DNA of 64,000 bases from Microbacterium sp. Root61 (GTDB lineage: Bacteria > Actinomycetota > Actinomycetes > Actinomycetales > Microbacteriaceae), in assembly GCF_001427525.1 (NCBI RefSeq), contig NZ_LMGU01000001.1, forward strand, positions 682,001 to 746,000, written 5' to 3'. A program made the position numbers and the translations under genes. Shown one piece after another: positions 1 to 8,537 of the stretch. The number at the start of each line of letters is the position of its first letter. The stretch's first letter is position 1. The notes beneath the pieces are model-generated. The model was given only the letters and a program-made list of their open reading frames with translations, had not been told where the DNA came from and searched no databases.

Positions 1-192
1 GAGCAGAGCGATCTGACCGCCGAAGAGAACAAGCACAAACCGTTGAGCGCGCCCGGGCGCGGTCTGCTCGGGCTGCTGCTGGCCAAGTACGGCACCGCGG
101 ACGACGGCGCCCCGGAGCCCGAGACGTACGCGGACGCGTACACCGTGCTGCAGAAGCACGGACTCGGGCTGTTCTACCCGAAGGTCGACTAG
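1..192 (+). CDS. C-terminal fragment of unrecognised protein
   Basis: An open frame enters from the left edge and stops with TAG at 190-192, giving the last 63 residues of a protein that ends FYPKVD. The stretch is mixed charged and hydrophobic, with one short leucine run (GLLGLLLAKYG) and no motif I recognise. It converges on the LCP gene with 15 bases between the stops. The frame is supported by absence of stops and GC-rich third positions only; the family cannot be named from this tail. Confidence 0.6.
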   Translation, partial: EQSDLTAEENKHKPLSAPGRGLLGLLLAKYGTADDGAPEPETYADAYTVLQKHGLGLFYPKVD

Positions 193-207
193 CCGGCGGG
201 CCCGACG

Positions 208-1470
208 CTACTGGTTGCCCTTCTGCGTGCAAGTGATGTCCTTGGCGGACTGACCGGTGATGTCGGACGGCAGCTGCACCCGCTCCTCGACGACCGGAGC
301 CGTGGCGCCTGGCGCCGGGGTCTCTGTCGTCGGCGTGGTCGGCTGTTCCGCCTCGCCGACGACCTCCACGCCGCTGCCGGAGCTCGCCTTGCCGGTCAAC
401 TGGATCGGCTTGTTGTCGCGGAGGGCGTCGAAGAGCGGCTGGGCCGACTCGCGCACCGGGTAGAGGCGCAGGAAGTCGTCGCTGTACTCGGTCGGGTACT
501 GCACGAAGAGGATGTCGTCGTAGGGCACGGACTTCGCGGCCATCGCGATCTGGACCATGCGCGTCGGGTTCGCCAGACCCGAACTGAGCAGGAGCTGCTT
601 CTGATCCACCTGTGCGACGGCGGTGGTGGCCAGGGCGAACAGCTTCTGCGGATCGGCGAGCACGCCGTCACCCTGCAGCTTGCGCACGAGCGACCCCATG
701 AACTGCTGCTGATTGGAGATGCGGCCGAGGTCGGACCCGTCGCCGATGCCGTGACGGATGCGCAGGAACTGCAGCGCCTCGGCGCCGACCAGCGTGTGCT
801 CCCCCGCGGTCAGGTTCAGGCCGGTGTGGCCGTCGCTGATGTCTTCGGCGACGCACACGTCCACCCCGCCGATGGCGTCGGACATCTTGATCACGCCGGT
901 CCACCGGATGGCGGCGGCGAAGTCGATGTCGACCTCCGTCAGCTTCTCGACCGTGAGCACGGTGCAGGGCAGCCCGCCGTACATGTACGACGCGTTCAAC
1001 ATCTGCTCGCTCATCGCCGAGTACGACCCGCCCTCGCTGTCCGGGCAGGAGGGGATCGGAACGAGCATGTCGCGCGGGAAGGACACCACGGTGATCCGGC
1101 GCGGCTCGTCGCTGATGTGCACCAGCATCGTGACGTCGTTGCGTTCGCCGCCGTCATCCTCCGCGCACCGCGGGAACTGGGCGATGTCCTGGCCCTCGCA
1201 TGAGTCGGTGCCGACGAGGAGGATGTTCACCCCGCCCTCGATCTCGCCGAGTGTCGGGGGAAGCTGATCGTCGCCGCCGATGTCGACGGACGCACCCGCG
1301 ACGGCGTTCGCGGCGTACCAGAACGTGAAGCCGGCCACGCCGACGGCCGACACCAGCACGACTGCGAGGGCCGTTGCGACGACCTTCCAGATGAACGAGA
1401 GCGGATGCGGCGACGTCAGCACCGCGTGGCTCGCCACCGGTGCGCGTCCCTTGCCTGTCAACCGACTCAC
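208..1470 (-). CDS. LCP (LytR-CpsA-Psr) family cell-wall glycopolymer ligase
   Basis: A 420-residue membrane-anchored protein of the family that transfers glycopolymers from undecaprenyl carriers to peptidoglycan on the outer face of the membrane. After a basic N-terminus there is one membrane helix (about residues 27-52), then the LCP domain with the conserved arginine/aspartate segments SFPRDMLVPIP and FLRIRHGIGDGSDLGR. The C-terminal tail is Pro/Thr rich, typical of a wall-spanning linker. The GTG start is chosen because AGGAGG lies just upstream on the minus strand; no ATG fits better. The individual polymer substrate cannot be told from sequence. Confidence 0.92.
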   Translation of the reverse strand: MSRLTGKGRAPVASHAVLTSPHPLSFIWKVVATALAVVLVSAVGVAGFTFWYAANAVAGASVDIGGDDQLPPTLGEIEGGVNILLVGTDSCEGQDIAQFPRCAEDDGGERNDVTMLVHISDEPRRITVVSFPRDMLVPIPSCPDSEGGSYSAMSEQMLNASYMYGGLPCTVLTVEKLTEVDIDFAAAIRWTGVIKMSDAIGGVDVCVAEDISDGHTGLNLTAGEHTLVGAEALQFLRIRHGIGDGSDLGRISNQQQFMGSLVRKLQGDGVLADPQKLFALATTAVAQVDQKQLLLSSGLANPTRMVQIAMAAKSVPYDDILFVQYPTEYSDDFLRLYPVRESAQPLFDALRDNKPIQLTGKASSGSGVEVVGEAEQPTTPTTETPAPGATAPVVEERVQLPSDITGQSAKDITCTQKGNQ

Positions 1471-1586
1471 TCGGATCCTCCTGAAGAACTCATCTACGCC
1501 AGCCTATGGGCCCGACTGCGGCGCTTCCTGTGCGAACGACGAACGGCCTCCCGGAGGAGGCCGTTCGGGTGATGTAGGAGAGCGGG

Positions 1587-3098
1587 TCAGCCCTGCGAAC
1601 GACGGTTGGTGCGCGGACGACCGCCGACTGTGTCGCCGACGCGCATGCCACCACCGCGCGGAGCCTGGCCGCCGGAGCGCTGCGCGTTGCCGCCGCTGCG
1701 CTGGCCCGACGGAGCGGCCGAGCGGTGAGCCGGCGCGCCCTCGGTGCGCGCGGCGCCGGCGCCCTGGCCCTGACGGCCCTGACCACGCTGACCCTGACGC
1801 TGGCCGCCGTTGCCGCCCTGACCGCCTTCGCGGTTGACGCGCTTGCGCTGGGCGTTGGCGCCTTGCGAGCGGCCGCCGCCGGAGTGCTGCTCGACGCGGG
1901 GCTGCGGCTTGACGTACTCGGCCTCGGGTCCGACCAGGGTGGTGACCTCGGTGGAGTCATGACGCACGGCGACGGGCTTGACCGAGATCGCGGCCTTGCG
2001 CAGCAGCGCCTCGGTGTCCTTGCGCTGCGCGGGCAGCATGACCGTCACGACGTCACCGGCGCTGCCGGCACGGGCGGTGCGACCGGAGCGGTGCAGGTAC
2101 GCCTTGTGCTCGGTGGGCGGGTCGACGTGGACGACGAGCTCGACGTCATCGACGTGCACACCGCGCGCCGCGACATCGGTGGCCACCAGCACGCGCACCG
2201 AGCCGTCGCCGAATGCGGCGAGGTTGCGGTCGCGCTGCGGCTGCGACAGGTTGCCGTGCAGGTCCACGGCGGGGATGCCCTGATCGGTCAGCTGCTTCGC
2301 GAGCTTCTTGGCGTGGTGCTTGGTGCGCATGAACAGGATGCGGCGACCGCGGCCCTTGGCGAGCGCGGTGACGAGGTCCTTCTTGCTGTCGGCATCCGCC
2401 GTCTCGAAGACGTGGTGGGTCATCGCGGCGACGGGCGAGTTGGCCTCGTCGACGGAGTGGAGCACCTCGTTCTGCAGGAAGCGGGAGACGAGCTTGTCGA
2501 CGCCGTTGTCCAGCGTGGCCGAGAACAGCAGGCGCTGTCCGCCGCGGGGCGTCTTGTCGAGGATGCGCGTGACGACGGGCAGGAAGCCCAGGTCGGCCAT
2601 GTGGTCGGCCTCGTCGAGCACGGTGATCTCGACGGCGTCGAGCGTGATGAAGCGCTGCTTCATCAGGTCCTCGAGGCGACCGGGGCAGGCCACGACGATG
2701 TCGACGCCGGCGTTGAGCGCGTCGACCTGGCGCTTCTGGCTGATGCCGCCGTAAATGGTGGTGGTCTTCATGCCGTACGCGGCGGCCAGCGGTGCCAGGA
2801 CCGCGTCGATCTGCGTGGCGAGCTCGCGCGTCGGCGCGAGGACGAGGCCGAGCGGGCGTCCGGCACGACGGTTGCCGCCGGCGAGCTTGCCGCCGAGGCG
2901 CGCGACCATCGGGATCGAGAACGCGAGGGTCTTGCCGGAACCGGTCTTACCGCGACCGAGCACGTCGCGACCCGCGAGCGTGTCGGGCAGGGTGTCGACC
3001 TGGATCGGGAACGGGGAGGTCTTCTCCTGGTCGGTGAGCACGCGCACCAGGGGTGCGGGTACGCCGAGGGCGGCGAAGGTGGGAACGTCGGAAGTCAT
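1587..3098 (-). CDS. DEAD-box ATP-dependent RNA helicase
   Basis: A 503-residue RNA helicase likely acting in ribosome assembly or RNA decay. The helicase core carries GKTGSGKT (about residues 50-57), PTRELA, DEAD (in VLDEADHMADLG), SAT, TDVAARG and HRSGRTARAG. The C-terminal third is a low-complexity Gly/Arg/Gln-rich tail typical of RNA-binding extensions. I start at the ATG giving MTSDVPTF because GAAAGG sits about 8 bases upstream; a frame opening further upstream adds an unlikely Cys/Arg-rich leader. The roughly 270 bases between this start and the bkdC stop form the upstream region; I see no gene there. Cold-shock regulation is possible for this family but not shown here. Confidence 0.93.
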   Translation of the reverse strand: MTSDVPTFAALGVPAPLVRVLTDQEKTSPFPIQVDTLPDTLAGRDVLGRGKTGSGKTLAFSIPMVARLGGKLAGGNRRAGRPLGLVLAPTRELATQIDAVLAPLAAAYGMKTTTIYGGISQKRQVDALNAGVDIVVACPGRLEDLMKQRFITLDAVEITVLDEADHMADLGFLPVVTRILDKTPRGGQRLLFSATLDNGVDKLVSRFLQNEVLHSVDEANSPVAAMTHHVFETADADSKKDLVTALAKGRGRRILFMRTKHHAKKLAKQLTDQGIPAVDLHGNLSQPQRDRNLAAFGDGSVRVLVATDVAARGVHVDDVELVVHVDPPTEHKAYLHRSGRTARAGSAGDVVTVMLPAQRKDTEALLRKAAISVKPVAVRHDSTEVTTLVGPEAEYVKPQPRVEQHSGGGRSQGANAQRKRVNREGGQGGNGGQRQGQRGQGRQGQGAGAARTEGAPAHRSAAPSGQRSGGNAQRSGGQAPRGGGMRVGDTVGGRPRTNRRSQG

Positions 3099-3372
3099 GG
3101 GTGTGCCTTTCGGGCAGGCTGCGCCCGACGCACACAGGCGAGCAGGCGCCGTCACAGCACGATCGGTGTGACGGAATGGCGAAGGCGTCGGGTGACGCAT
3201 CCGTTCGCCGTGAGAAGTATCTGCTGGTGTCGGGGCCGGGGGCCTGCCGCACAAGTGAAGGGGCGTTCTGACGACGCAGGAAGCCCGTGAACGAGCTTCG
3301 CAATGCATTCAGCCTAGCGGATACCGCTGTGGGCGGGCTGAGCACGCCCACAGCGGCGCGTCGAGGGCGACC

Positions 3373-4710
3373 TCAGCGCAGCAGCATCGCCCGCCCGGGC
3401 TCACGCAGGATGTTCGCGACATCGACCATGAATCGCGAGCCCTGCTCTCCGTCGACCAGGCGGTGATCGAAGGACAGCGCGAGGGTCATGACGTCGCGCA
3501 GCGCGATCTCGCCGCGGTACTCCCACGGCTGCCGGCGCACCGCGCCGAGGGCGAGGATGCCCGCCTCGCCGGGGTTCAGGATCGGAGTGCCGGCGTCCAC
3601 GCCGAACACGCCGACGTTGGTGATCGAGAACGTGCCGCCCATCATCTCGGCGGGCGCCGTCTTGCCTGCGCGTGCGGTCTCGGCCAGTGCCGCGATCGCG
3701 TCGGCCAGTTCGACCAGTGTCATGGCGTCGGCGTCGCGGATATTGGGCACGACGAGTCCGCGGCCCGTCGCCGCGGCGATGCCGAGGTTGACGTAGTGGT
3801 GCTCGACGATCTCGCCGTGCGCCTCGTCCCAGCTCGAGTTCAGACCGGGATGACGCGTCAGGGCCAGGCACACCGCTTTCGCGGCGATCGCCATGATGCC
3901 GATGCGGTGGCCCTCCAGCGACCGATCGGCCTTCAGCGAGGCGACCAGCTCACTCGTCGCGGTGACATCGCAGGTGAGGAATGTCGTCACGTGCGGCGCC
4001 GTGAAGGCGCTGCGCACCATCGCCTCGGCCGTGTGCTTGCGCACGCCGCGGATCGGAATACGGGTCGTGCGCTCGGTGGAGGTCAGCATCGGCGCGGGAG
4101 CCGTCGCCGGCTCTGGGGCCGCCCCGACACGCTCGGCGTAGCCCAGCACGTCGGCACGTGTGATGAGTCCGGTCACACCCGAAGGTGCGACGAGCACCAG
4201 ATCGATGCCGAGGTCCTTGGCGAGCTTGCGCACCGGCGGTGTCGACCGCGGACGCTCCAGCACCTCCTCGACCGACTCCTGGAAGCGGATCGCGTCGTGC
4301 GGGGCCGCTTCGAGCACGGCGGTGTCGGCCGAGGACGGCCGAGCGGATGCCGCGCCGCGAGCGCGGCGCTGCGGGCGTCCGGCGGCGCGCGGCGCTGCAC
4401 CGTACCCGACGAGGTTCGGCGGCGCCTTCTCGCCCGCGGTCTCGTCGGTCGGGGCCGCGGGCGCGTCCTCTCCACCGAGGTCGAACGAGATCAGCACGGC
4501 GCCGACCGCGACGACGTCTCCGGCGGCGGCGTGCAGCGTGCGCACCACCCCGGCGTACGGCGAAGGCAGCTCGACGACGGCCTTCGCCGTCTCGACCTCG
4601 GCGATGGTCTGGTTCAGCGTGACCTCGTCGCCCTCGGCGACCAGCCAGGACACGAGCTCGGCCTCAGGCAGTCCCTCGCCCAGGTCGGGCAGTCGGAAGT
4701 CCTCGATCAT
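3373..4710 (-). CDS. bkdC: Branched-chain 2-oxo acid dehydrogenase E2 (lipoyl acyltransferase)
   Basis: The 445-residue E2 core transfers the acyl group from E1 to CoA. One lipoyl domain is visible at residues 1-80 with the lipoylated lysine in VETAKAVVE (K43), then an Ala/Pro/Arg linker, a peripheral subunit-binding domain (about 158-195) and the catalytic acyltransferase domain ending in DHRLVDG. A GGAGGT precedes the ATG, which overlaps the E1-beta stop by 4 bases (ATGA), so the three subunits are one transcript. lipB and lipA, which make its cofactor, lie at 18-19.6 kb. Choice of branched-chain over pyruvate substrate rests on the separate E1-alpha/E1-beta organisation and the adjacent Lrp-type regulator; E3 is not in the window. 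Confidence 0.9.
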   Translation of the reverse strand: MIEDFRLPDLGEGLPEAELVSWLVAEGDEVTLNQTIAEVETAKAVVELPSPYAGVVRTLHAAAGDVVAVGAVLISFDLGGEDAPAAPTDETAGEKAPPNLVGYGAAPRAAGRPQRRARGAASARPSSADTAVLEAAPHDAIRFQESVEEVLERPRSTPPVRKLAKDLGIDLVLVAPSGVTGLITRADVLGYAERVGAAPEPATAPAPMLTSTERTTRIPIRGVRKHTAEAMVRSAFTAPHVTTFLTCDVTATSELVASLKADRSLEGHRIGIMAIAAKAVCLALTRHPGLNSSWDEAHGEIVEHHYVNLGIAAATGRGLVVPNIRDADAMTLVELADAIAALAETARAGKTAPAEMMGGTFSITNVGVFGVDAGTPILNPGEAGILALGAVRRQPWEYRGEIALRDVMTLALSFDHRLVDGEQGSRFMVDVANILREPGRAMLLR

Positions 4711-5717
4711 CGTGCGACCTCCGTCAGGCTGTTCGGACGGTCCAGCACCCGGTCGACCGCGTCCAGGATCCGGTCGAGGTCGGGCAGGTGGTGCCGCTCC
4801 AGCTTCGCGGGCGGGTACGGGATGTCGTGCCCGGTGACGCGCACCGGCGCCGACTCGAGGTAGTTGAAGCACCGTTCGGTGACGCTCGCGATGAGCTCGG
4901 CGCCGACGCCGGCCTCACGCGCCGCCTCATGGGTGACCACGACGCGGCCGGTCTTGCGGACGGATGCCTCGACCGTGCGGTAGTCGACCGGCGACAGGGA
5001 GCGCAGATCGATCACCTCGATCGACACGCCGTCGTCCTCGGCGGCGGTCGCGGCATCCAGTGCCGTCGTCACCTGCGCGCCGTACGTGAGCAGCGTGACG
5101 TCCTTGCCCTCGCGCGCGACGCGGGCCAGCCCCATCGGCGGCGCATCGGCCAGGTTCGTGTCGAGGTCGACCTCGCCCTTGGCGTGATAGAGGCGCTTCG
5201 GCTCGAAGAAGACCACCGGGTCGTCGGAGGCGATGGCCTGCCGCAGCATGACGTGCGCGTCGTGCGGGTTCGAGACGGCGACCACGCGGAGCCCCGATGT
5301 ATGTACGAAGTACGCCTCGGGCGACTCCGAGTGGTGTTCGGCGGCGCCGACTCCCCCGGCCCACGGGATGCGGATCGTGATCGGCATCTTCACGTTGCCG
5401 CGCGTGCGGTAGTGCAGCTTCGCGACCTGGCAGACGATCTGGTCGAACGCCGGGTAGACGAAGCCGTCGAACTGGATCTCGACGACGGGACGGTATCCAC
5501 GGTATGCCAGGCCCACAGCGGTGCCCATGATCCCGGCCTCTGCGAGAGGGGTGTCGATCACGCGCTTCGCCCCGAACTGGTCGAGGAGGCCGTCGGTGAT
5601 GCGGAACACGCCGCCGAGCTTGCCGATGTCCTCGCCCATGATGAGGACCTTGGGGTCGTCCGCCATCGCGCGACGGAGCCCCTCGTTGAGCGCCTTGCCC
5701 ATGGTCAGCTGAGTCAT
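4707..5717 (-). CDS. bkdB: Branched-chain 2-oxo acid dehydrogenase E1 beta subunit
   Basis: A 336-residue transketolase-type beta subunit. With the alpha subunit it forms the thiamine-diphosphate E1 that decarboxylates 2-oxo acids from valine, leucine and isoleucine. Family features are the N-terminal MGEDIGKLGGVFR, the TPLAEAGIMGTAVGLA segment and a C-terminal transketolase domain with HEAAREAGVGAE. Its ATG overlaps the E1-alpha stop in an ATGA junction, and the same junction links it to E2 downstream, indicating translational coupling. Length matches the family. Confidence 0.92.
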   Translation of the reverse strand: MTQLTMGKALNEGLRRAMADDPKVLIMGEDIGKLGGVFRITDGLLDQFGAKRVIDTPLAEAGIMGTAVGLAYRGYRPVVEIQFDGFVYPAFDQIVCQVAKLHYRTRGNVKMPITIRIPWAGGVGAAEHHSESPEAYFVHTSGLRVVAVSNPHDAHVMLRQAIASDDPVVFFEPKRLYHAKGEVDLDTNLADAPPMGLARVAREGKDVTLLTYGAQVTTALDAATAAEDDGVSIEVIDLRSLSPVDYRTVEASVRKTGRVVVTHEAAREAGVGAELIASVTERCFNYLESAPVRVTGHDIPYPPAKLERHHLPDLDRILDAVDRVLDRPNSLTEVAR

Positions 5718-6853
5718 CGTCCTGCGCCTTCCGCATCGGCTGCGGCATCCCCGAAGCCCTCGAGGTAGGCGCGGAAGTTCTCGCGCTCCTCGTCGAGGCC
5801 GGAGTGCGGCTCCTCGTACACGTGGTCCATCACCCCGAGCGGGGTGCGCGACACGGCCGTCAGGCACGCGGAGCGCACCTCGGCGGCGAGACGGTCCGCA
5901 TCCGCCGCGACGCTGGTCACGAACTCGTCGTCCATTGCGCCCTGGGAGCGCAGCAGCGCCTCCACGCGGGCGATCGGGTCGCGTCGACGCCACCGCTCGA
6001 GTTCCTCGGGGTCGCGGTAGCGCGTCGGATCGTCGGAGGTCGTGTGCGGCCCCATCCGGTAGGTGACGGCCTCGATGAAGGCCGGCCCCTGGCCGCGACG
6101 CGCGTGATCGACGGCCCACCGCATCGCGGCGAGGCATGCGAGCACGTCGTTGCCGTCGACACGCATGCTCGGGATGCCGAAACCGGGCGCGCGGCCTGCG
6201 ATCGGGAACTTCGCCTGCACGGTGACCGGTTCGGAGATCGCCCACTGGTTGTTCGTGCAGATGAAGACCACCGGGGCCTGGAACGAGGACGCGAAGATCA
6301 TCGCCTCGTTGACGTCGCCCTGGCTCGTGGCACCGTCACCGAAGTACGCCGCCGCCACCTCGTCGGTGCCGTCGTAGGTGATGCCCATCGCGTAGCCGAC
6401 CGCATGGAGCGCCTGCGCGCCGATGATGATCTGCGGCGTCGCGGTGTTGATGTCGTAGGGGTTGTAGGTGGAGTGCTCTTCGCCGCGCCAGGCGAGCACG
6501 AAGTCCTCGGGCTTGGCGCCGCGCACGAAGTTGACGCCGATCTCGCGGTAGCTGGGGAAGACGAAGTCGTCCGAGCGGAATGCCCGAGCGGTGCCGACCT
6601 GGGCGGCCTCCTGGCCCTGACACGGCGCCCAGAGGCCGAGCTGTCCCTGGCGCTGCAGGGCGACGCCCTCGGTGTCGATTCGACGGACCAGGACCATGTC
6701 GCGGTACAGCGCGCGGAGCTGATCGGTGCCGACGTCGGCGACCCAGGGGTCCAGATCCGCGTCGGGGATGCGCCGGCCATCCGGGGTCAGGAGTCGGGCG
6801 ACATCGTCGATGTCGGTCGCCGGCTCAGCCGTGGGTGTGAGAGTGTGCGCCAT
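5714..6853 (-). CDS. bkdA: Branched-chain 2-oxo acid dehydrogenase E1 alpha subunit
   Basis: A 379-residue alpha subunit carrying the thiamine-diphosphate site: the GDG...NN motif is visible as GDGATSQGDVNEA followed by ICTNNQWAIS, and the phosphorylation-loop-like segment DPTRYR is present. It is the first gene of the three-gene operon. Two in-frame ATGs lie six bases apart. I choose the inner one (MAHTLTP) because the GGAGG then has a 7-base spacer, whereas the outer ATG abuts it. It is divergent from an Lrp/AsnC regulator, with an inverted repeat between them, so induction by branched-chain amino or keto acids is likely. Confidence 0.92.
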   Translation of the reverse strand: MAHTLTPTAEPATDIDDVARLLTPDGRRIPDADLDPWVADVGTDQLRALYRDMVLVRRIDTEGVALQRQGQLGLWAPCQGQEAAQVGTARAFRSDDFVFPSYREIGVNFVRGAKPEDFVLAWRGEEHSTYNPYDINTATPQIIIGAQALHAVGYAMGITYDGTDEVAAAYFGDGATSQGDVNEAMIFASSFQAPVVFICTNNQWAISEPVTVQAKFPIAGRAPGFGIPSMRVDGNDVLACLAAMRWAVDHARRGQGPAFIEAVTYRMGPHTTSDDPTRYRDPEELERWRRRDPIARVEALLRSQGAMDDEFVTSVAADADRLAAEVRSACLTAVSRTPLGVMDHVYEEPHSGLDEERENFRAYLEGFGDAAADAEGAGR

Positions 6854-6951
6854 TGTCATCCCTCCGTTGTGCGGCTGCCTTCGTGGGGCGTTCGCGATCG
6901 GATGTCGGCTTCGTCGCCGACAGGGCCGACACTACGTCGATGTCGCACCTA

Positions 6952-6978
6952 GCTCAAGCATTGCGCCCCGGCTTGAGC
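6952..6978. promoter_or_regulatory. Inverted repeat, probable operator between bkd operon and its Lrp regulator
   Basis: Perfect 8-bp arms GCTCAAGC (6952-6959) and GCTTGAGC (6971-6978) separated by 11 bases lie in the 171-base divergent intergenic region. Half-site centres are 19 bp apart. Lrp/AsnC proteins bind imperfect palindromes, often beside their own gene. Binding by the adjacent regulator is inferred. Confidence 0.6.
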
Positions 6979-7010
6979 ATGTTGCCAAGAAGCACCCCCC
7001 GCCGTGGTGC

Positions 7011-7016
7011 TAATGT
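7011..7016 (+). promoter_or_regulatory. -10 element (TAATGT) of the Lrp-type regulator
   Basis: TAATGT ends 8 bases before the ATG at 7025, so transcription would begin at or within a base or two of the start codon. No good -35 at 16-18 bp; TTGCCA at 6982-6987 is too far. Confidence 0.5.
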
Positions 7017-7024
7017 TTCGCACT

Positions 7025-7498
7025 ATGGGAAATCTCGATCACGTCGACCTGCAGCTGTTGACGGTGCTCTCGAGCGACCCGCGGGCCACCGTGGTCGCTC
7101 TCGCCGACAAGCTGGGACTCTCGCGCAACACGGTGCAGGCGCGGATGTCGCGCCTCGAGCGCGCAGACGTGTTCCTCTCGTACGAACGGGCCATCTCCTC
7201 GTCGGCGTTGGGCTTCCCCATCGAGGCGTTCATCAACGTCATGGTGCGCCAGGCGGAACTCCCCCGCATCACTGCCGAGCTGCAGCGCATCCCCGAGGTC
7301 GTTCAGGCGCACGGCCTGAGCGGTCAGGTCGATCTGCTCGTGCGCGTCGCGTGCCGCGACACGCAGCATCTGTTCGACACGGATGCCCGGATCCTCTCGA
7401 TCGAGGGGGTCGAGCGTACCGAGACCTCACTGGCGATGGGCGAGGTGATCGGCTATCGCGTCGCGCCGCTCATGGAGTTGGCACGGCGGGAGCCGTAG
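7025..7498 (+). CDS. Lrp/AsnC family transcriptional regulator, likely bkd regulator
   Basis: A 157-residue feast/famine regulator. The N-terminal winged helix has LADKLGLSRNTVQARMSRLE (about residues 24-43) as recognition region, and the C-terminal RAM (ligand-binding) domain spans roughly residues 65-145. It is divergent from bkdABC, the common arrangement for the branched-chain dehydrogenase regulator in Actinobacteria. The start MGNLDHVD aligns with the family; upstream in-frame codons would add MVLMFRT and would erase the -10 spacing. The last 29 bases overlap the tail of the convergent EamA gene. Confidence 0.88.
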   Translation: MGNLDHVDLQLLTVLSSDPRATVVALADKLGLSRNTVQARMSRLERADVFLSYERAISSSALGFPIEAFINVMVRQAELPRITAELQRIPEVVQAHGLSGQVDLLVRVACRDTQHLFDTDARILSIEGVERTETSLAMGEVIGYRVAPLMELARREP

Positions 7499-8465
7499 CC
7501 GCAACAGGCGGCTGCACGTCGGAGGAGGCATCCATCCGCACGAGCACCACACCGAGCAGGATCAGCGCTCCCCCGACGAATTGCACCGGCGCCGGCGACT
7601 CACCCAACAGCAGCCACGCGAAGCCGAGCGCGAACAGCACCTCGGACAGGCCGACGAACGAGGCCACCCGCGACCCGATGCGCGGCACCGCCATGACACC
7701 GAGCGCGTAGCCGACCGTGGTGGCCACCGCGGCGACCCAGATCAGCGGAACGAACCACGGCACGACGACGCCGGAGAACTCCAGCATCACGGGCGGCGCG
7801 GCGAACGGGAGGATGCCGGTGAGGCACAGCACCGCCATGAGCGCCGCCCCGACGAGCAGTCCGCCGGAAGCCAGCGCCAGAGGCGGCAGATCGTCGCCCG
7901 CGCGCTCCGCGATCAGGAAGTAGGCGCCGACGCAGACCGCGGCGCCCAGCGCGAACAGTGTGCCGAGCAGGTCAAAGCGCGCCCCCGAGATGTCCACGAC
8001 GAGCACCAGGCCCGCGACGGCGACGACGGACCCCAGCGAGACGAGGCGGGACGGCGCGCGCCGGGTGCGCACCCAGGCGAGACCGACCAGCAGCACGGGC
8101 GCCAGGTACTGGATGAGCAGCGCGACTGCGACCGGCATCCGCTGCATGGCGGCGAAGAAGAACAGCTGGCAGCCGGCGACCGCGGTGAGGCCGAAGCCGA
8201 GGACGATGCGCCAGTGCCGACGCACGAACGAGCGCTCCCGCACCATCGCCCGCACGAGCGCCGGTGCGAGGATGAGGCCCGCCACGCCCATGCGTACGAG
8301 CAGCGCCGCGCCGAGCGACCACCCCGCCTCCAGCAGCGGCTTGATCAGCGGGCCGCTCGAGGAGAACGCCAGCGCAGAGCCCACCGCCATGAACAGACCG
8401 CTCGTGCGCACGCGCGGCAGCGTGCGTGGTGCCACCAGGGTGATGGGTGCGGTCGAGGCGGTCAT
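7470..8465 (-). CDS. EamA/DMT-superfamily transporter
   Basis: A 331-residue integral membrane protein with about ten predicted helices arranged as two EamA repeats; the second half ends with the typical ESPAPVQFVGGALILLGVV segment. Members export amino acids, metabolites or drugs by proton exchange; the substrate is unknown here. The ATG is preceded only by a weak GGATG. It is divergent from a CGNR-type regulator, with 72 bases between starts that contain nested inverted repeats, so that regulator may control it. Its 3' end overlaps the Lrp gene by 29 bases tail to tail. Confidence 0.88.
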   Translation of the reverse strand: MTASTAPITLVAPRTLPRVRTSGLFMAVGSALAFSSSGPLIKPLLEAGWSLGAALLVRMGVAGLILAPALVRAMVRERSFVRRHWRIVLGFGLTAVAGCQLFFFAAMQRMPVAVALLIQYLAPVLLVGLAWVRTRRAPSRLVSLGSVVAVAGLVLVVDISGARFDLLGTLFALGAAVCVGAYFLIAERAGDDLPPLALASGGLLVGAALMAVLCLTGILPFAAPPVMLEFSGVVVPWFVPLIWVAAVATTVGYALGVMAVPRIGSRVASFVGLSEVLFALGFAWLLLGESPAPVQFVGGALILLGVVLVRMDASSDVQPPVAATAPAVPTP

Positions 8466-8475
8466 GCGTCATCCG

Positions 8476-8512
8476 ACTGTCAGGAGTGAAGTGTGCTTAC
8501 ACTGGTGACAGT
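8476..8512. promoter_or_regulatory. Nested inverted repeats between EamA transporter and CGNR regulator
   Basis: Outer arms ACTGTCA (8476-8482) and TGACAGT (8506-8512) are a perfect 7-bp inverted repeat. Inside lies AGTGT-GCTT-ACACT (8490-8503). The whole occupies the divergent promoter region of 72 bases, where an operator for the CGNR regulator would be expected. Function is inferred. Confidence 0.55.
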
Positions 8513-8537
8513 ACTCACGGGTTCGTCAGGAGTCAAC

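Noticed and set aside
1725..3290. 521-residue plus-strand open frame opposite the DEAD-box helicase
   Set aside because: High GC leaves mirror frames open; this one is Val/Arg/Gly repeat-like, has no motif, and lies wholly over a helicase with all motifs intact.
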